Origin: Kribbella kalugense
GTDB lineage: Bacteria; Actinomycetota; Actinomycetes; Propionibacteriales; Kribbellaceae
NCBI RefSeq assembly: GCF_004365875.1
Contig: NZ_SODF01000001.1
Location: 1,054,001-1,118,000 of the forward strand
Reading direction: 5' to 3'
DNA: 64,000 nucleotides
Part shown: positions 16,316 to 26,442 of the stretch, one piece after another
Layout of the letters: each line of letters begins with the position of its first letter
How positions within the stretch are numbered: position 1 is the first letter of the stretch
Notes under the pieces: generated by a model
What the model was told of the DNA's origin: nothing
Databases searched by the model: none
Seen by the model: only the letters and a program-made list of their open reading frames with translations
Program-made: the position numbers and the translations under genes

Positions 16316-17308
16316 GTGAGCGCGCCACTCGAGGTCGAGCCCGGATCATCGTCAGCCGAGCCTGAGGCGATCCTTGCGGGCGCGGGCAAGATCGAGGGCC
16401 GTTCGCTCTGGCAGATCTCCTGGATGCGGCTGAAGCGCGACAAGGTCGCGATCGCCGGCGGCATCTTCCTGGTCTTCCTGATCCTGGTCGCGATCTTCGC
16501 GCCGCTGCTGACCAAGCTCGTCGGCGTCACGCCGAACGACTTCCACCAGGACCTGGTCGACGCCTCGCTGCAGACCCCGACCGGGAAGCTCGGCGGGATC
16601 AGCTGGGACCACCCGTTCGGCGTCGAGCCGGTGAACGGCCGCGACATCTTCGCCCGGATCGTCTACGGCGCCCGGATCTCGCTGCTGATCGCGTTCCTGG
16701 CGACCCTGCTCTCGGTGGTCATCGGCGTCGTCCTCGGCATCATCGCCGGGTACTTCGGCGGCTGGATCGACACCCTGATCAGCCGGTTGATGGACATCTT
16801 CCTGGCCTTCCCGCTGATCCTGTTCGCGCTGGCCCTGGTCGGCGCCGTACCGGACTCGATCCTCGGGCTGCAGGGCGACGCGCTGCGGGTCGCGCTGATC
16901 GTCTTCATCATCGGCTTCTTCAGCTGGCCGTACATCGGCCGGATCATCCGTGGTCAGACACTGTCGCTGCGTGAGCGCGAGTTCGTCGACGCGGCCCGGA
17001 GCCTGGGTGCGCGGCGTCCGTACATCCTGTTCACCGAACTGCTGCCGAATCTGATCGCCCCGATCCTGGTCTACGCGACGCTGCTGATCCCGACCAACGT
17101 GCTCTTCGAGGCCGGCCTGTCGTACCTCGGTGTGGGTGTCCGCCCGCCGACGGCCAGCTGGGGCGACATGCTGTCGATCGCGGCGAAGTGGTACCAGGTC
17201 GACCCGATGTACATGGTTCCGCCCGGCTTGTCGATCTTCGTCACGGTGCTGGCCTTCAACCTGTTCGGCGACGGACTGCGCGACGCGCTGGACCCGCGGT
17301 CGCGATAG
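16316..17308 (+). CDS. Oligopeptide-type ABC transporter permease (DppC/OppC)
   Basis: A 330-residue integral membrane permease of the DppC/OppC type. A cytoplasmic N-terminal region (about 45 residues) and the first helix (IAGGIFLVFLILVAIFAPLL) are followed by a large loop containing HPFGVEPVNGRDIFARIVYG. The BPD_transp_1 core follows, with the EAA loop FVDAARSLGARRPYILFTEL and the closing YLGVGVRPPTASWGDML segment. It starts at GTG and precedes the second binding protein, an order unusual for this transporter class. Confidence 0.92.
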   Translation: MSAPLEVEPGSSSAEPEAILAGAGKIEGRSLWQISWMRLKRDKVAIAGGIFLVFLILVAIFAPLLTKLVGVTPNDFHQDLVDASLQTPTGKLGGISWDHPFGVEPVNGRDIFARIVYGARISLLIAFLATLLSVVIGVVLGIIAGYFGGWIDTLISRLMDIFLAFPLILFALALVGAVPDSILGLQGDALRVALIVFIIGFFSWPYIGRIIRGQTLSLREREFVDAARSLGARRPYILFTELLPNLIAPILVYATLLIPTNVLFEAGLSYLGVGVRPPTASWGDMLSIAAKWYQVDPMYMVPPGLSIFVTVLAFNLFGDGLRDALDPRSR

Positions 17309-17363
17309 GACTTCTCTCCAACCAGGGAGCCTGGCTCTCACAAAAAAAGGGGTGCAACAAGAG

Positions 17364-19142
17364 ATGAGATGGAATCGCATCACGACGGCGACCGCCGTCA
17401 GTGCGGCCGTCGCCTTGAGCCTGGTGGCTTGTGGGGGACCGAAGGCATCGCCCGGGGGCTCCAGCAGCAGCGGGGGCGCGGCCACGCCGGAGTTCAACGC
17501 GGCAGTCGGCAAGGTGTTCAACCCGAGCGACAAGAAGGGTGGCACGCTGCGGATGGCGATCACCCAGAACTGGGACTCGACCGACCCGGGTGACACCTAC
17601 TACGGCCTGTCCTGGAACCTGGTCCGCAACTACGTCCGGCCGCTGATGACGTTCGCAGCGAAGCCGGGCGCCGAGGGTGCCAAGCCGGTGCCGGACCTCG
17701 CCGAGGCCCCGGGTGTGCCGAGTGACGGCGCCAAGACCTGGACCTACAAGATCCGCAAGGGCGTGAAGTTCGAGGACGGCACCGAGGTCACCTCGGCCGA
17801 CGTCAAGTACGCCGTCGCGCGTTCGCTCGACAAGACGACGCTGCCGAACGGCCCGACGTACTTCAACGACTTCCTGCTGGACATCCCGAAGGGCTACAGC
17901 GTCTACAAGGACCCGACGCTGGCCGGTGTCGCCAAGGCGATCACCACCCCGGACGCGAACACCATCGTGTTCCACCTGGCCAAGCCGTTCGCGAGCTTCG
18001 ACTACTTCGCGCAGCTGCCGTCGACGGCCCCGGTGCCGAAGGCGAAGGACACCGGCGCGAAGTACAAGGAACACCCGATCTCGACCGGCCCGTACAAGTT
18101 CGAGAGCTACAACGCGAACACCGGGATCAGCCTGGTCCGCAACGACAAGTACGACCCGGCCACCGACCCGGACTCGGGCCGTAAGGCGCTGCCGGACAAG
18201 ATCACCGTCGCGTTCAACGTCGAGGGCACCGACATCGACAACCGGCTGCTGGCCGGCGACCTCGACGTCGACATCGCCGGTACCGGCGTACAGCCGGAGA
18301 CCCAGGCGAAGATCCTGGCCGACCCGAAGCTGAAGGCGCACGCCGACAACGTGCCGGCGCCGCGGCTCAACTTCACCGTGCTGAACAGCCAGGTCGCGCC
18401 GCTGGACAACCTGCACTGCCGCAAGGCGGTTCTGTACGCCGCCGACCACGAGGGCTACCAGCGCGCGTACGGCGGTCCGATCGGTGGCGACATCGCGACG
18501 AACCTGATGCCGCCGGGTGTCACCGGTGCGGTGAGCTTCGACGACTACGGCTTCCTGACCGACAAGAACGGCAACGTCACGAAGGCCAAGGACGAGCTCA
18601 AGCAGTGCGGTCAGCCGAACGGCTTCGCGATGAACATCGCCTACCGGGCCGACCGGGCCAAGGAGAAGGCGGTCGCCGAGACCCTGCAGCAGTCGCTGAA
18701 GAAGGCCGGCATCATCCTCACCACCAAGCCCTACCCGACCGGTGACTACACCAAGCTGTACGCCGGCAAGCCGGACTTCGCGAAGGCGAACAAGCTCGGC
18801 CTGATCGTCTACAGCTGGGGTGCTGACTGGAACGACGGCTTCGGCTTCCTGAGCCAGATCGTCGACAGCCGCGTCATCCGCGACACCGGTGGTAACACCA
18901 ACCTCGGAATCCGGATCCCCGAGGTCGACAAGCTGATCGACCAGGCGATGACCACCACCGACGAGACCGCCCGCAACAAGCTGTGGGTCGACGTCGACAA
19001 GAAGGTCATGGAGCAGGCCGGGGCACTGCCGGGCATCTGGGCCAAGGGGCTGCTGTACCGGCCGGACACCCTGGCCAACGTGTTCAGCAACGACGGTCAG
19101 AACATGTACGACTACGCCGCGATCGGGCTTGCGCAGAAGTAG
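17364..19142 (+). CDS. ABC transporter substrate-binding lipoprotein, peptide family (second copy)
   Basis: A 592-residue family-5 solute-binding lipoprotein. The lipobox LVAC places the lipidated residue at Cys23 (MRWNRITTATAVSAAVALSL precedes it), followed by a Gly/Ser-rich linker. The body has GGTLRMAITQNWDSTDPGDT and TSADVKYAVARSLDKTTLP, as in oligopeptide receptors. I chose ATG 17364 because the longer open frame would remove the signal peptide. It differs clearly from the first binding protein upstream. A perfect hairpin follows its stop, before the second permease gene. Confidence 0.92.
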   Translation: MRWNRITTATAVSAAVALSLVACGGPKASPGGSSSSGGAATPEFNAAVGKVFNPSDKKGGTLRMAITQNWDSTDPGDTYYGLSWNLVRNYVRPLMTFAAKPGAEGAKPVPDLAEAPGVPSDGAKTWTYKIRKGVKFEDGTEVTSADVKYAVARSLDKTTLPNGPTYFNDFLLDIPKGYSVYKDPTLAGVAKAITTPDANTIVFHLAKPFASFDYFAQLPSTAPVPKAKDTGAKYKEHPISTGPYKFESYNANTGISLVRNDKYDPATDPDSGRKALPDKITVAFNVEGTDIDNRLLAGDLDVDIAGTGVQPETQAKILADPKLKAHADNVPAPRLNFTVLNSQVAPLDNLHCRKAVLYAADHEGYQRAYGGPIGGDIATNLMPPGVTGAVSFDDYGFLTDKNGNVTKAKDELKQCGQPNGFAMNIAYRADRAKEKAVAETLQQSLKKAGIILTTKPYPTGDYTKLYAGKPDFAKANKLGLIVYSWGADWNDGFGFLSQIVDSRVIRDTGGNTNLGIRIPEVDKLIDQAMTTTDETARNKLWVDVDKKVMEQAGALPGIWAKGLLYRPDTLANVFSNDGQNMYDYAAIGLAQK

Positions 19143-19209
19143 CCGTACTGCCCCAAGTGGTTGCCCTGACCAACCATCATTTCGCCAGCAGAGGTAGGTG
19201 AAGGCTGAG

Positions 19210-19243
19210 GGTGGCCGGTGATCAGCGATGATCACCGGCCACC
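19210..19243 (+). promoter_or_regulatory. Perfect RNA hairpin between binding-protein and permease genes
   Basis: The 15-base arms 19210-19224 and 19229-19243 are perfectly complementary and enclose the GNRA-type loop GCGA. The hairpin lies 67 bases after the binding-protein stop and ends 12 bases before the permease GTG. In many binding-protein-dependent operons such a structure partly terminates transcription or protects upstream mRNA, giving more receptor than permease. That role is inferred here. Confidence 0.7.
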
Positions 19244-19255
19244 ACGCCGCGTACG

Positions 19256-20265
19256 GTGCTCGCATATCTGGTCCGCCGGGTGATCGGAGCAGTGATCCTG
19301 CTCTTCATCGTCACGGCCGTGACGTTCTCGATCTTCTTCCTCGTTCCCAAGCTCGGCGGCGCGACCGCCGACGACCTGGCCTCGCGCTACGTCGGCAAGA
19401 GCGTGGGCAAGGAACAGATCCACCAGACCGCGGAGAGGCTCGGCTTCACCGATCCGCTCTACGTCCAGTACGGCCGCTTCGTGAAGGGCCTGGTCGTCGG
19501 CTCGGACTACAACTACGGTCCGACCACCGAGCACTGCCCGGCGCCGTGCTTCGGCTACTCGTTCCTGACCCAGACCCCGGTCTGGCCGGATCTGGTCGCC
19601 CGAATACCCGTCACCGCCTCGCTGGCCGGCGGTGCCGCTTTCATCTGGCTCATCACCGGCGTCGGGACCGGTATCGTCTCGGCACTGAAACGCGGGTCGG
19701 TCTTGGACCGATCACTGATGTCGGTGGCGTTGGCAGGTGTCTCGCTGCCAATCTTCTTCACCGGCCTGCTGTCCTTGTCGATCTTCAGTTACGGGCTCGG
19801 CTGGACTCAGCAGGGCGGCACAAACCCATTAGATGAGACGAATCCGATCTGGTGGGCGTACGACCTGATCCTGCCGTGGGTCACGCTCGCGTTCCTGTAC
19901 GCCGCGGCGTACGCGCGACTCACTCGAGCGGGCATGCTCGAGACGATGAACGAGGACTTCGTCCGAACCGCCCGGGCCAAGGGCCTGACCGAGCGGGACG
20001 TCGTACTGCGTCATGGCCTGCGGGCCGCGCTGACGCCGATCCTGACGATCTTCGGTCTCGACCTCGGACTGTTGCTCGGTGGCGCGATCCTCACCGAGAC
20101 CACCTTCTCGCTGCCCGGCCTCGGGCAGTACGCCGTCATCGCGCTGCAGGCCAACGACCTGCCGAAGGTGCTCGGCGTGACCCTGATCGCCGCCTTCTTC
20201 ATCGTGGTGGCGAACCTGGTCGTTGACCTCCTGTACGCCGTCGTCGACCCGAGAGTGCGGATCTC

Positions 20266-20269
<4 letters not shown>
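19256..20269 (+). CDS. Oligopeptide-type ABC transporter permease (DppB/OppB)
   Basis: A 337-residue membrane permease of the DppB/OppB type. It opens MLAYLVRRVIGAVILLFIVT, a membrane-helix start typical of the family. The BPD_transp_1 core follows, with the EAA loop NEDFVRTARAKGLTERDVVL and the closing GGAILTETTFSLPGLGQYAV. An unusual Cys-containing loop (HCPAPCFGYSF) is predicted on the outer face. Translation begins at GTG 12 bases after a strong hairpin, with no clear ribosome site. It overlaps the ATPase gene by GTGA. Confidence 0.9.
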
Positions 20270-21336
<1,067 letters not shown>

Positions 21337-21347
21337 GGACGCGGACT

Positions 21348-22406
21348 GTGACCACTACTGAACCCACTCCCGCCGTCCAGAAGTCCAGCGAGGTGCTGCT
21401 CTCGGTCGACGGTCTGGTGAAGCACTTCCCGATCCGCAAGGGCGTGCTGCAGCGGCAGGTCGGCGCCGTCCAGGCGGTCGACGGCCTGACCTTCGACGTG
21501 ACCCAGGGCGAGACGTTGTCGCTGGTGGGGGAGTCCGGCTGCGGCAAGACCACCACGGGCCGGCTGCTGACCCGGTTGCTCGAGCCGACGGCCGGCACGA
21601 TCGTGTTCGAGGGCCGCGACATCAGCCATCTCCGCGAAGGCCAGATGCGTCCGCTGCGCCGCGACGTACAGATGATCTTCCAGGACCCGTACGGTTCGCT
21701 GAACCCGCGGCACACGGTCGGCAAGATCGTCGGTGCGCCGTTCAGGCTGCAGAACGTGAAGACCGAGCACGGCGTGAAGCGGGCCGTGCAGGAGCTGCTC
21801 GAGCTCGTCGGTCTGAGCCCCGAGCACTACAACCGGTACCCGCACGAGTTCTCCGGCGGTCAGCGGCAGCGGATCGGCATCGCCCGTACGCTCGCACTGC
21901 GGCCGAAGCTGATCGTCGCCGACGAGCCGGTGTCCGCACTGGACGTGTCGATCCAGGCCCAGGTGGTGAACCTGCTCGAGGACCTGCAGGAAGAGTTCGA
22001 CCTGACATACGTGATGATCGCTCACGACCTGTCCGTCGTACGGCATGTGTCGGACCGGGTCGCGGTCATGTACCTCGGCAAGATCGTCGAGCTGGCGGAT
22101 CGGGTCGACTTGTACGAGAACCCGATGCACCCATACACGACCGCGCTGCTCTCGGCCGTCCCGGTCCCGGACACCAAGCGGAAGGGCAAGCAGGAGCGGA
22201 TCCGGTTGCAGGGCGACGTACCCAGCCCGATCAACCCGCCGCCGGCGTGCCGCTTCCACACTCGCTGCTGGAAGGCGCAGGACATCTGCAAGACCGTCGA
22301 GCCGCCGTTGATCCAGCTGGCCCCGGGTCACCAGACCGCCTGCCACTTCCCGGAGAACGCGACGCCGGAGCAGGAAGCGACCGCGACAGCCGCAGCGAAG
22401 GCCTGA
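21348..22406 (+). CDS. Oligopeptide ABC transporter ATP-binding protein (DppF/OppF)
   Basis: A 352-residue nucleotide-binding subunit. Walker A is GESGCGKTT, the signature is [16 protein letters not shown], Walker B is [15 protein letters not shown], and the His switch is in MIAHDLSVV. An oligo_HPY-type end ([20 protein letters not shown]) is present. I chose GTG 21348, 11 bases after the DppD stop with AAGGA upstream; the open frame extends back into the dppD gene. It completes the transporter: two receptors, two permeases and two ATPases. Confidence 0.95.
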   Translation: MTTTEPTPAVQKSSEVLLSVDGLVKHFPIRKGVLQRQVGAVQAVDGLTFDVTQGETLSLVGESGCGKTTTGRLLTRLLEPTAGTIVFEGRDISHLREGQMRPLRRDVQMIFQDPYGSLNPRHTVGKIVGAPFRLQNVKTEHGVKRAVQELLELVGLSPEHYNRYPHEFSGGQRQRIGIARTLALRPKLIVADEPVSALDVSIQAQVVNLLEDLQEEFDLTYVMIAHDLSVVRHVSDRVAVMYLGKIVELADRVDLYENPMHPYTTALLSAVPVPDTKRKGKQERIRLQGDVPSPINPPPACRFHTRCWKAQDICKTVEPPLIQLAPGHQTACHFPENATPEQEATATAAAKA

Positions 22407-23567
22407 TCAGTACAGGTCGTAGATCGGTTTGCCGGTCGGCAGGGCGAACGGCGGGATACGCGGCGCCGTCGTACTGAACGTGAGCTTGGAGAACCCCGGT
22501 ACGGCGACCTTGACGGCGCCGGTCCGGGGGGTGACGGCGAGCAGATCCACCTCGGCCGACGGCCGTGCGCCCGCGGCGACGAAGGTCTCGTCGTCGAGCC
22601 ACTGACCGAAGAACATGCTTTCGTACGCCCTCGGGAATCGCGTGAGCCGGGCGGTCGTCGTGTCGTACATCAGCAGATCGGCCCACAGCGGCTGGATGCC
22701 CGGCCGTGCGTCGTCCGGCTCGGTCACGAGGTACTTCGCTCCGGGCGAGAGGAATGCCTGCTGACCGGTGAACCTGGCGGGTGCGGTCGCGGACACGGTC
22801 TTCGCGATGGCCAGACTTGTACCGGTCAACGGCTGGCTGAGCGGCAGTTGGTACACGATCTGCCCGGCTACCACGGTCCGGACCGCGACCGGTGACACGT
22901 CGGCGATCAGCTCGCCCTTGTTCGTGGTGATGTCCCAGCGATACAAGCCGTCGAGGGTCCCGAAGTACGCGTCGGTGCCGTCGATCGCGACGATCTCCGG
23001 ACCGTACGCGAGGCTGACGTTCGGCGGGATCTTGTTGCCGACCGGGGTTCGCACGAGTTCGCGGTCCGCGGCGACGTCGTACACCACCGACTCGTAGTGG
23101 TCGTTGAAGCCTTCCGCCCAGGCGACCAGGCTGCCGCGGTGATCGGCTGTCAGGGTCCACGCGCCCTTGCCGAGCCCGCGGACCCCATCGCGGTCGACGA
23201 TGTGGATCTTGTTGCCTGAGTCAAGGAAGACGAAGCCCGCATCGGTCTGGACGAAGGCGTTGATCTTGTACGGCGCCACCGAGATGACGTCGTCGCCGTA
23301 GTGGATGTTGTTGCCGAGCGCGAAGGTCGGACGGCGTTGCGCGAACGGGATCGGACGGGCCGGCTGTGGCTGTGTGTTGTGAGGACGGATCACGGTGGCT
23401 GTGCCGACGGCGACTGCTGCGGTCGCGACTGCGCCGCCGAGGACGGTGAGGGCGCGCCGGCGGGAGATCTGACGGTTGCCGGCCGCAACGATTGCGTCAA
23501 GGTCGAGGGGCGGCGGTTCGGCACCGTCGGCGCGTTCGGCGAGGGTGTCTCGGAGGAGGTCGTTCAT
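22407..23567 (-). CDS. Membrane-anchored beta-propeller-like protein coupled to a sigma factor
   Basis: A 386-residue protein. An N-terminal cytoplasmic segment (MNDLLRDTLAERADGAEPPP and following, about 45 residues) precedes one membrane helix (about 46-65). The extracytoplasmic part has repeated short beta-rich units resembling TolB/WD40-type propellers (for example DAYFGTLDGLYRWDI). Its ATG overlaps the SigE-type sigma factor stop by four bases. Such pairs often encode a membrane partner or anti-sigma factor; no zinc-binding anti-sigma motif is seen, so that role is inference. Confidence 0.65.
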   Translation of the reverse strand: MNDLLRDTLAERADGAEPPPLDLDAIVAAGNRQISRRRALTVLGGAVATAAVAVGTATVIRPHNTQPQPARPIPFAQRRPTFALGNNIHYGDDVISVAPYKINAFVQTDAGFVFLDSGNKIHIVDRDGVRGLGKGAWTLTADHRGSLVAWAEGFNDHYESVVYDVAADRELVRTPVGNKIPPNVSLAYGPEIVAIDGTDAYFGTLDGLYRWDITTNKGELIADVSPVAVRTVVAGQIVYQLPLSQPLTGTSLAIAKTVSATAPARFTGQQAFLSPGAKYLVTEPDDARPGIQPLWADLLMYDTTTARLTRFPRAYESMFFGQWLDDETFVAAGARPSAEVDLLAVTPRTGAVKVAVPGFSKLTFSTTAPRIPPFALPTGKPIYDLY

Positions 23568-24058
23568 TCCGTCATTCCTGCCTTCAGTACGACGTCGGCG
23601 CCCAGTCGGGTGCGAAGCTTCTTGAGTGCGTCCGAGACCTGGCTCTTGACCGTCCCGACGCTGCAGCCGAGGACTTCGGCGGTCTGCGGTTCGGTGAGGT
23701 CCTCGTAGTACCGAAGTACCAGCGCTGCCCGTTGTCTCGGCGGGAGTTTCTGCAGCTCTTGCCACAGCCAGACCCGGGCGGTCACGTCGTCGGGATTCAC
23801 CGGCCGGTCGGGTACGTCGCCGTTCGGCAGCTCGGCCCGCCAGGACTTGCGGCGCCACCAGCCGATCGCGGTCGTGGTGATGACTCGGCGCGTGTAGGCC
23901 TCGGCGTTGCTCGGATCGCGGAGGCGGTGCCAGCCGACGTACGTCTTGACCAGCGCTTCCTGGACCAGATCCTCGGCCAGACCACGGTCGCCGGCCAGCA
24001 GGTACGCGTACCGATAGAGCGCGCCGTGCCGGCTGGTCGCGAACTCCGCGAAGCTCAT
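23564..24058 (-). CDS. SigE-family RNA polymerase sigma-70 factor
   Basis: A 164-residue extracytoplasmic-function-like sigma factor of the actinobacterial SigE family. Region 2 is FATSRHGALYRYAYLLAGDR and LAEDLVQEALVKTYVGWHRL. Region 4 is LPPRQRAALVLRYYEDLTEP and VLGCSVGTVKSQVSDALKKL. It overlaps the downstream propeller-like gene by ATGA and is read in the same direction. The signal and target promoters are unknown. Confidence 0.9.
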   Translation of the reverse strand: MSFAEFATSRHGALYRYAYLLAGDRGLAEDLVQEALVKTYVGWHRLRDPSNAEAYTRRVITTTAIGWWRRKSWRAELPNGDVPDRPVNPDDVTARVWLWQELQKLPPRQRAALVLRYYEDLTEPQTAEVLGCSVGTVKSQVSDALKKLRTRLGADVVLKAGMTE

Positions 24059-24076
24059 CTGGTTCCCCTCGTCGAT

Positions 24077-24880
24077 CTACCCTCCCTGACGTGGGGACGC
24101 CGTCAAATGGTTGGGCGTTGCGGCGAGGAGGATCCGGGCGATCAGGGCGTGGCCGGCCGCGTTCGGATGGTCACCGTCGGGCGCCAGCAGGGTGGTGATG
24201 TCGGCGGCGTTGTCCTCGAACGCTGTGTAGATGTCGACGTACGTCGCGTCGTCGGCGCGAGCCGCGGCCGCGATCGCGGTGTTGGTCCGGACGGTGAGCT
24301 GGTCGCTGGCGATCCGGCCGCTCGCCGGGTACTGGCGCTTGGCCACGTCGCCGTCTTCGAAGACGTTCCAGTAGCCGGTCATCAGGATCGTGGTCGGGAG
24401 GTTGTCACGCAGGACGTGGATGCGGTTGAGGATCCGGGCGAGGTTGACGTCGAGCTGCTCGAACTCGTCGGCGACACAGTCGCCGGTGCACTGCCCGCTC
24501 GTGACGTCGTCGTGGTGGTCGCCGAAGTCGTTCGCGCCGATGGTGAGCAGTACGACGTTCGCCGACGTAGTGGCCTGCTCGGCGGGGGAGTTGCTCTGGT
24601 CGAGCTGCTGCAGCAGGCCGGTGGAGTCGAGCCCGCCGACGCCGAGGTTGTCCACGGTCACCGGTACCCCGGTGCGAGCGTGGAGCAGGTCGCCGTACAT
24701 CTGCGGGAAGGCCGAACAGTTGCAGTTCGAACCAGACGTCACCGAGTCGCCGAGTGCCACCACACTGACCTCACCGGGCTGTGGCGGGTCGACCTCGCGG
24801 ACAGTCTCACCACCGCCGAGTGCGGTGATGAGGACGATCAGGATCAGACCGGTGGCGAGCCGTCGGAGTGTAGGGATCAC
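24077..24880 (-). CDS. SGNH/GDSL-type hydrolase with N-terminal signal anchor
   Basis: A 267-residue predicted extracytoplasmic esterase/lipase. One hydrophobic N-terminal segment (about residues 8-22) is followed by block I with nucleophile Ser46 in VVALGDSVTSGS. The oxyanion Asn is in TIGANDFGDHH, and the Asp/His pair is in APDGDHPNAAGHALIA. Two Cys pairs (NCNC; GQCTGDC) suggest disulfides. GTG 24880 overlaps the upstream esterase stop by four bases, so the two hydrolases are coupled and probably work on the same envelope or exported ester substrate. Confidence 0.85.
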   Translation of the reverse strand: MIPTLRRLATGLILIVLITALGGGETVREVDPPQPGEVSVVALGDSVTSGSNCNCSAFPQMYGDLLHARTGVPVTVDNLGVGGLDSTGLLQQLDQSNSPAEQATTSANVVLLTIGANDFGDHHDDVTSGQCTGDCVADEFEQLDVNLARILNRIHVLRDNLPTTILMTGYWNVFEDGDVAKRQYPASGRIASDQLTVRTNTAIAAAARADDATYVDIYTAFEDNAADITTLLAPDGDHPNAAGHALIARILLAATPNHLTASPRQGG

Positions 24881-26172
24881 GCCGGTTTCGTGTGCCTCGT
24901 TTCGTGATGCGGGCCGGCCGGGAGCGCGAGCTGGTTGGCCAGCCAAGGATAGGCCGTGGCGAACGCCGGAGCGGCGAACTGCCACACGTGGGTGCCGGGG
25001 GAGATCTCGACCCGGGACCAGATGCCCACCTTGGCCGCGGCCTTGGAGAGCTCCTCGGACTCGTGCTGGTGGCGGAGTTCCTGGGTGCTGGTGAGGAACA
25101 GCCCGTTGACGTTGGTATAGCGACCGTGGGCGCGCATCACCAGGAGCGCCTCGTTCGCCTTCTCGAGCGCGACGTTGCCGCCGTAGAGGTCGTGCAGGCT
25201 CGCGGCAGGGGTGCTGGTGTACGGCGCGAGGTCGCCGGAGATGTCGATGAAGTGGTCGAAGACGTCCGGGTGCTCGACCACGAGGTCGAGGGAGCAGGTG
25301 CCGCCCATCGAGAACCCGGCGACCGCCCACTGCCGCGGGTTCTGGGAGGCGCCGAACTCTTTCTCGACGAAGTGCGGGATGTCCCGGTCGAGGTGGTCCG
25401 CGGAGTTCCCGCGCGGACCGTTCACGCACTCGGTGTCGTTGTCGAACCGCTGCGTCGCGTCCACGAAAACCAGGATCGGCGCGTACCCGTGATGCCGGTG
25501 CGCATACGCATCAGACACCTGTACGGCGCCACCGAGCCGCACCCAGTCACCCGGACCGCCCCGCTCGCCGCCGATCAACTCGACGACAGGCAACGCCGGC
25601 CGGTGGTCACCGTGGAACCAGATCGGCGGCAGGTACACCAGCTCCTGCCGATGCTTGAAGTGGCTGTACGTCGCCGGGATGTTCACCGCGACCAGCCGTC
25701 CCGCCGGCGGCATCTTCGTCGTACCGGCTGTATGAGCGAGCCCCGACATCGACACCTGGCCCGGCAGCGGTGTGTCGGTCCAGTCGTTCACCGCGGAGTC
25801 GATCGTCGGGTAGTACCCAACGAACTGGTTGATCTGGTTGGCGCACACCAGAGCCGCGAGCCCCACCGCGACAGCCGCCGTACCCCGTCGCCACCACCGC
25901 GCACTCCGCCACCCCGCAGCCAGGACGATCAACCCTGCCATCGCCGCCCCGAACCACAACCACACCGAGAACGGCAACGGATCGGTCAGCCCCACCACCT
26001 TGGCCCCCGGGTACGCCGCAATCAGCGTCAGCAACACCGCCCCGCCGGCAACCATCGGCACCGCCCGCGACCGCCACCACCGATCCCGCCACCCCACGGC
26101 CACCACCAGCACCCCGGCCGCAATGACATCCAGCACCACCGGAAACCATCCCCCAAGCAGCGACACCCTCAT
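24877..26172 (-). CDS. Membrane-tethered esterase (alpha/beta hydrolase, antigen-85/esterase D type)
   Basis: A 431-residue protein. Four hydrophobic helices occupy about residues 7-115 and precede an extracytoplasmic alpha/beta-hydrolase domain of the esterase D/antigen-85-like family (about 155-415). The nucleophile elbow is GFSMGG with Ser288, and a likely catalytic His is in SPGTHVWQF. Similar actinobacterial proteins are annotated only as esterase family. It is followed by the overlapping SGNH hydrolase gene. A 270-base region separates it from the divergent glpF gene. Confidence 0.83.
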   Translation of the reverse strand: MRVSLLGGWFPVVLDVIAAGVLVVAVGWRDRWWRSRAVPMVAGGAVLLTLIAAYPGAKVVGLTDPLPFSVWLWFGAAMAGLIVLAAGWRSARWWRRGTAAVAVGLAALVCANQINQFVGYYPTIDSAVNDWTDTPLPGQVSMSGLAHTAGTTKMPPAGRLVAVNIPATYSHFKHRQELVYLPPIWFHGDHRPALPVVELIGGERGGPGDWVRLGGAVQVSDAYAHRHHGYAPILVFVDATQRFDNDTECVNGPRGNSADHLDRDIPHFVEKEFGASQNPRQWAVAGFSMGGTCSLDLVVEHPDVFDHFIDISGDLAPYTSTPAASLHDLYGGNVALEKANEALLVMRAHGRYTNVNGLFLTSTQELRHQHESEELSKAAAKVGIWSRVEISPGTHVWQFAAPAFATAYPWLANQLALPAGPHHETRHTKPA

Positions 26173-26347
26173 CCAACCCCTCCACCAAGCCGACTACACC
26201 CCAGACGCCCGACTACCCCAACCGGTTGGCACGCCCGTGCGCGAGACGGGACCGAGGGTCAAACGCCATCGCTCTGTGTCGGATTCGGGGGCTGGGCGAC
26301 ACATAGCGGGGTCGTTGGGTGTTGTGGTGGCGCTCTGGGTGGTTGGC

Positions 26348-26364
26348 GTTCGACAATGTCGAAC
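26348..26364. promoter_or_regulatory. Candidate GylR/IclR-type operator upstream of glpF-glpK-glpD
   Basis: GTTCGACAATGTCGAAC has perfect 7-base arms around a 3-base centre. It lies 9 bases upstream of a plausible glpF promoter. The only regulator in the glycerol cluster is the IclR-family gene at 32137-32895, so it is the natural candidate to bind here; this is inference. The rest of 26173-26442 shows no gene. Confidence 0.6.
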
Positions 26365-26372
26365 GACGGGCG

Positions 26373-26401
26373 TTGTGCCGCTTCACGATCGCTCCTACAT
26401 T
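26373..26401 (+). promoter_or_regulatory. Candidate promoter of glpF-glpK-glpD
   Basis: TTGTGC (26373-26378) and TACATT (26396-26401) are separated by 17 bases and lie about 40 bases upstream of the glpF ATG, just downstream of the palindromic operator. Confidence 0.5.
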
Positions 26402-26442
26402 CCAGCCAGCCGTGGTCGTCACGGCGGGGAAGGGAGGTCGGT

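Noticed and set aside
17256-19265. 669-codon open frame on the minus strand
   Set aside because: Antisense to the second substrate-binding protein; Arg/Val/Leu-rich without motifs.
24892-26442. N-terminal extension of GlpF giving a 795-residue protein
   Set aside because: The extension is antisense to the esterase gene and not membrane-like; ATG 26443 has a ribosome site and gives a normal GlpF.
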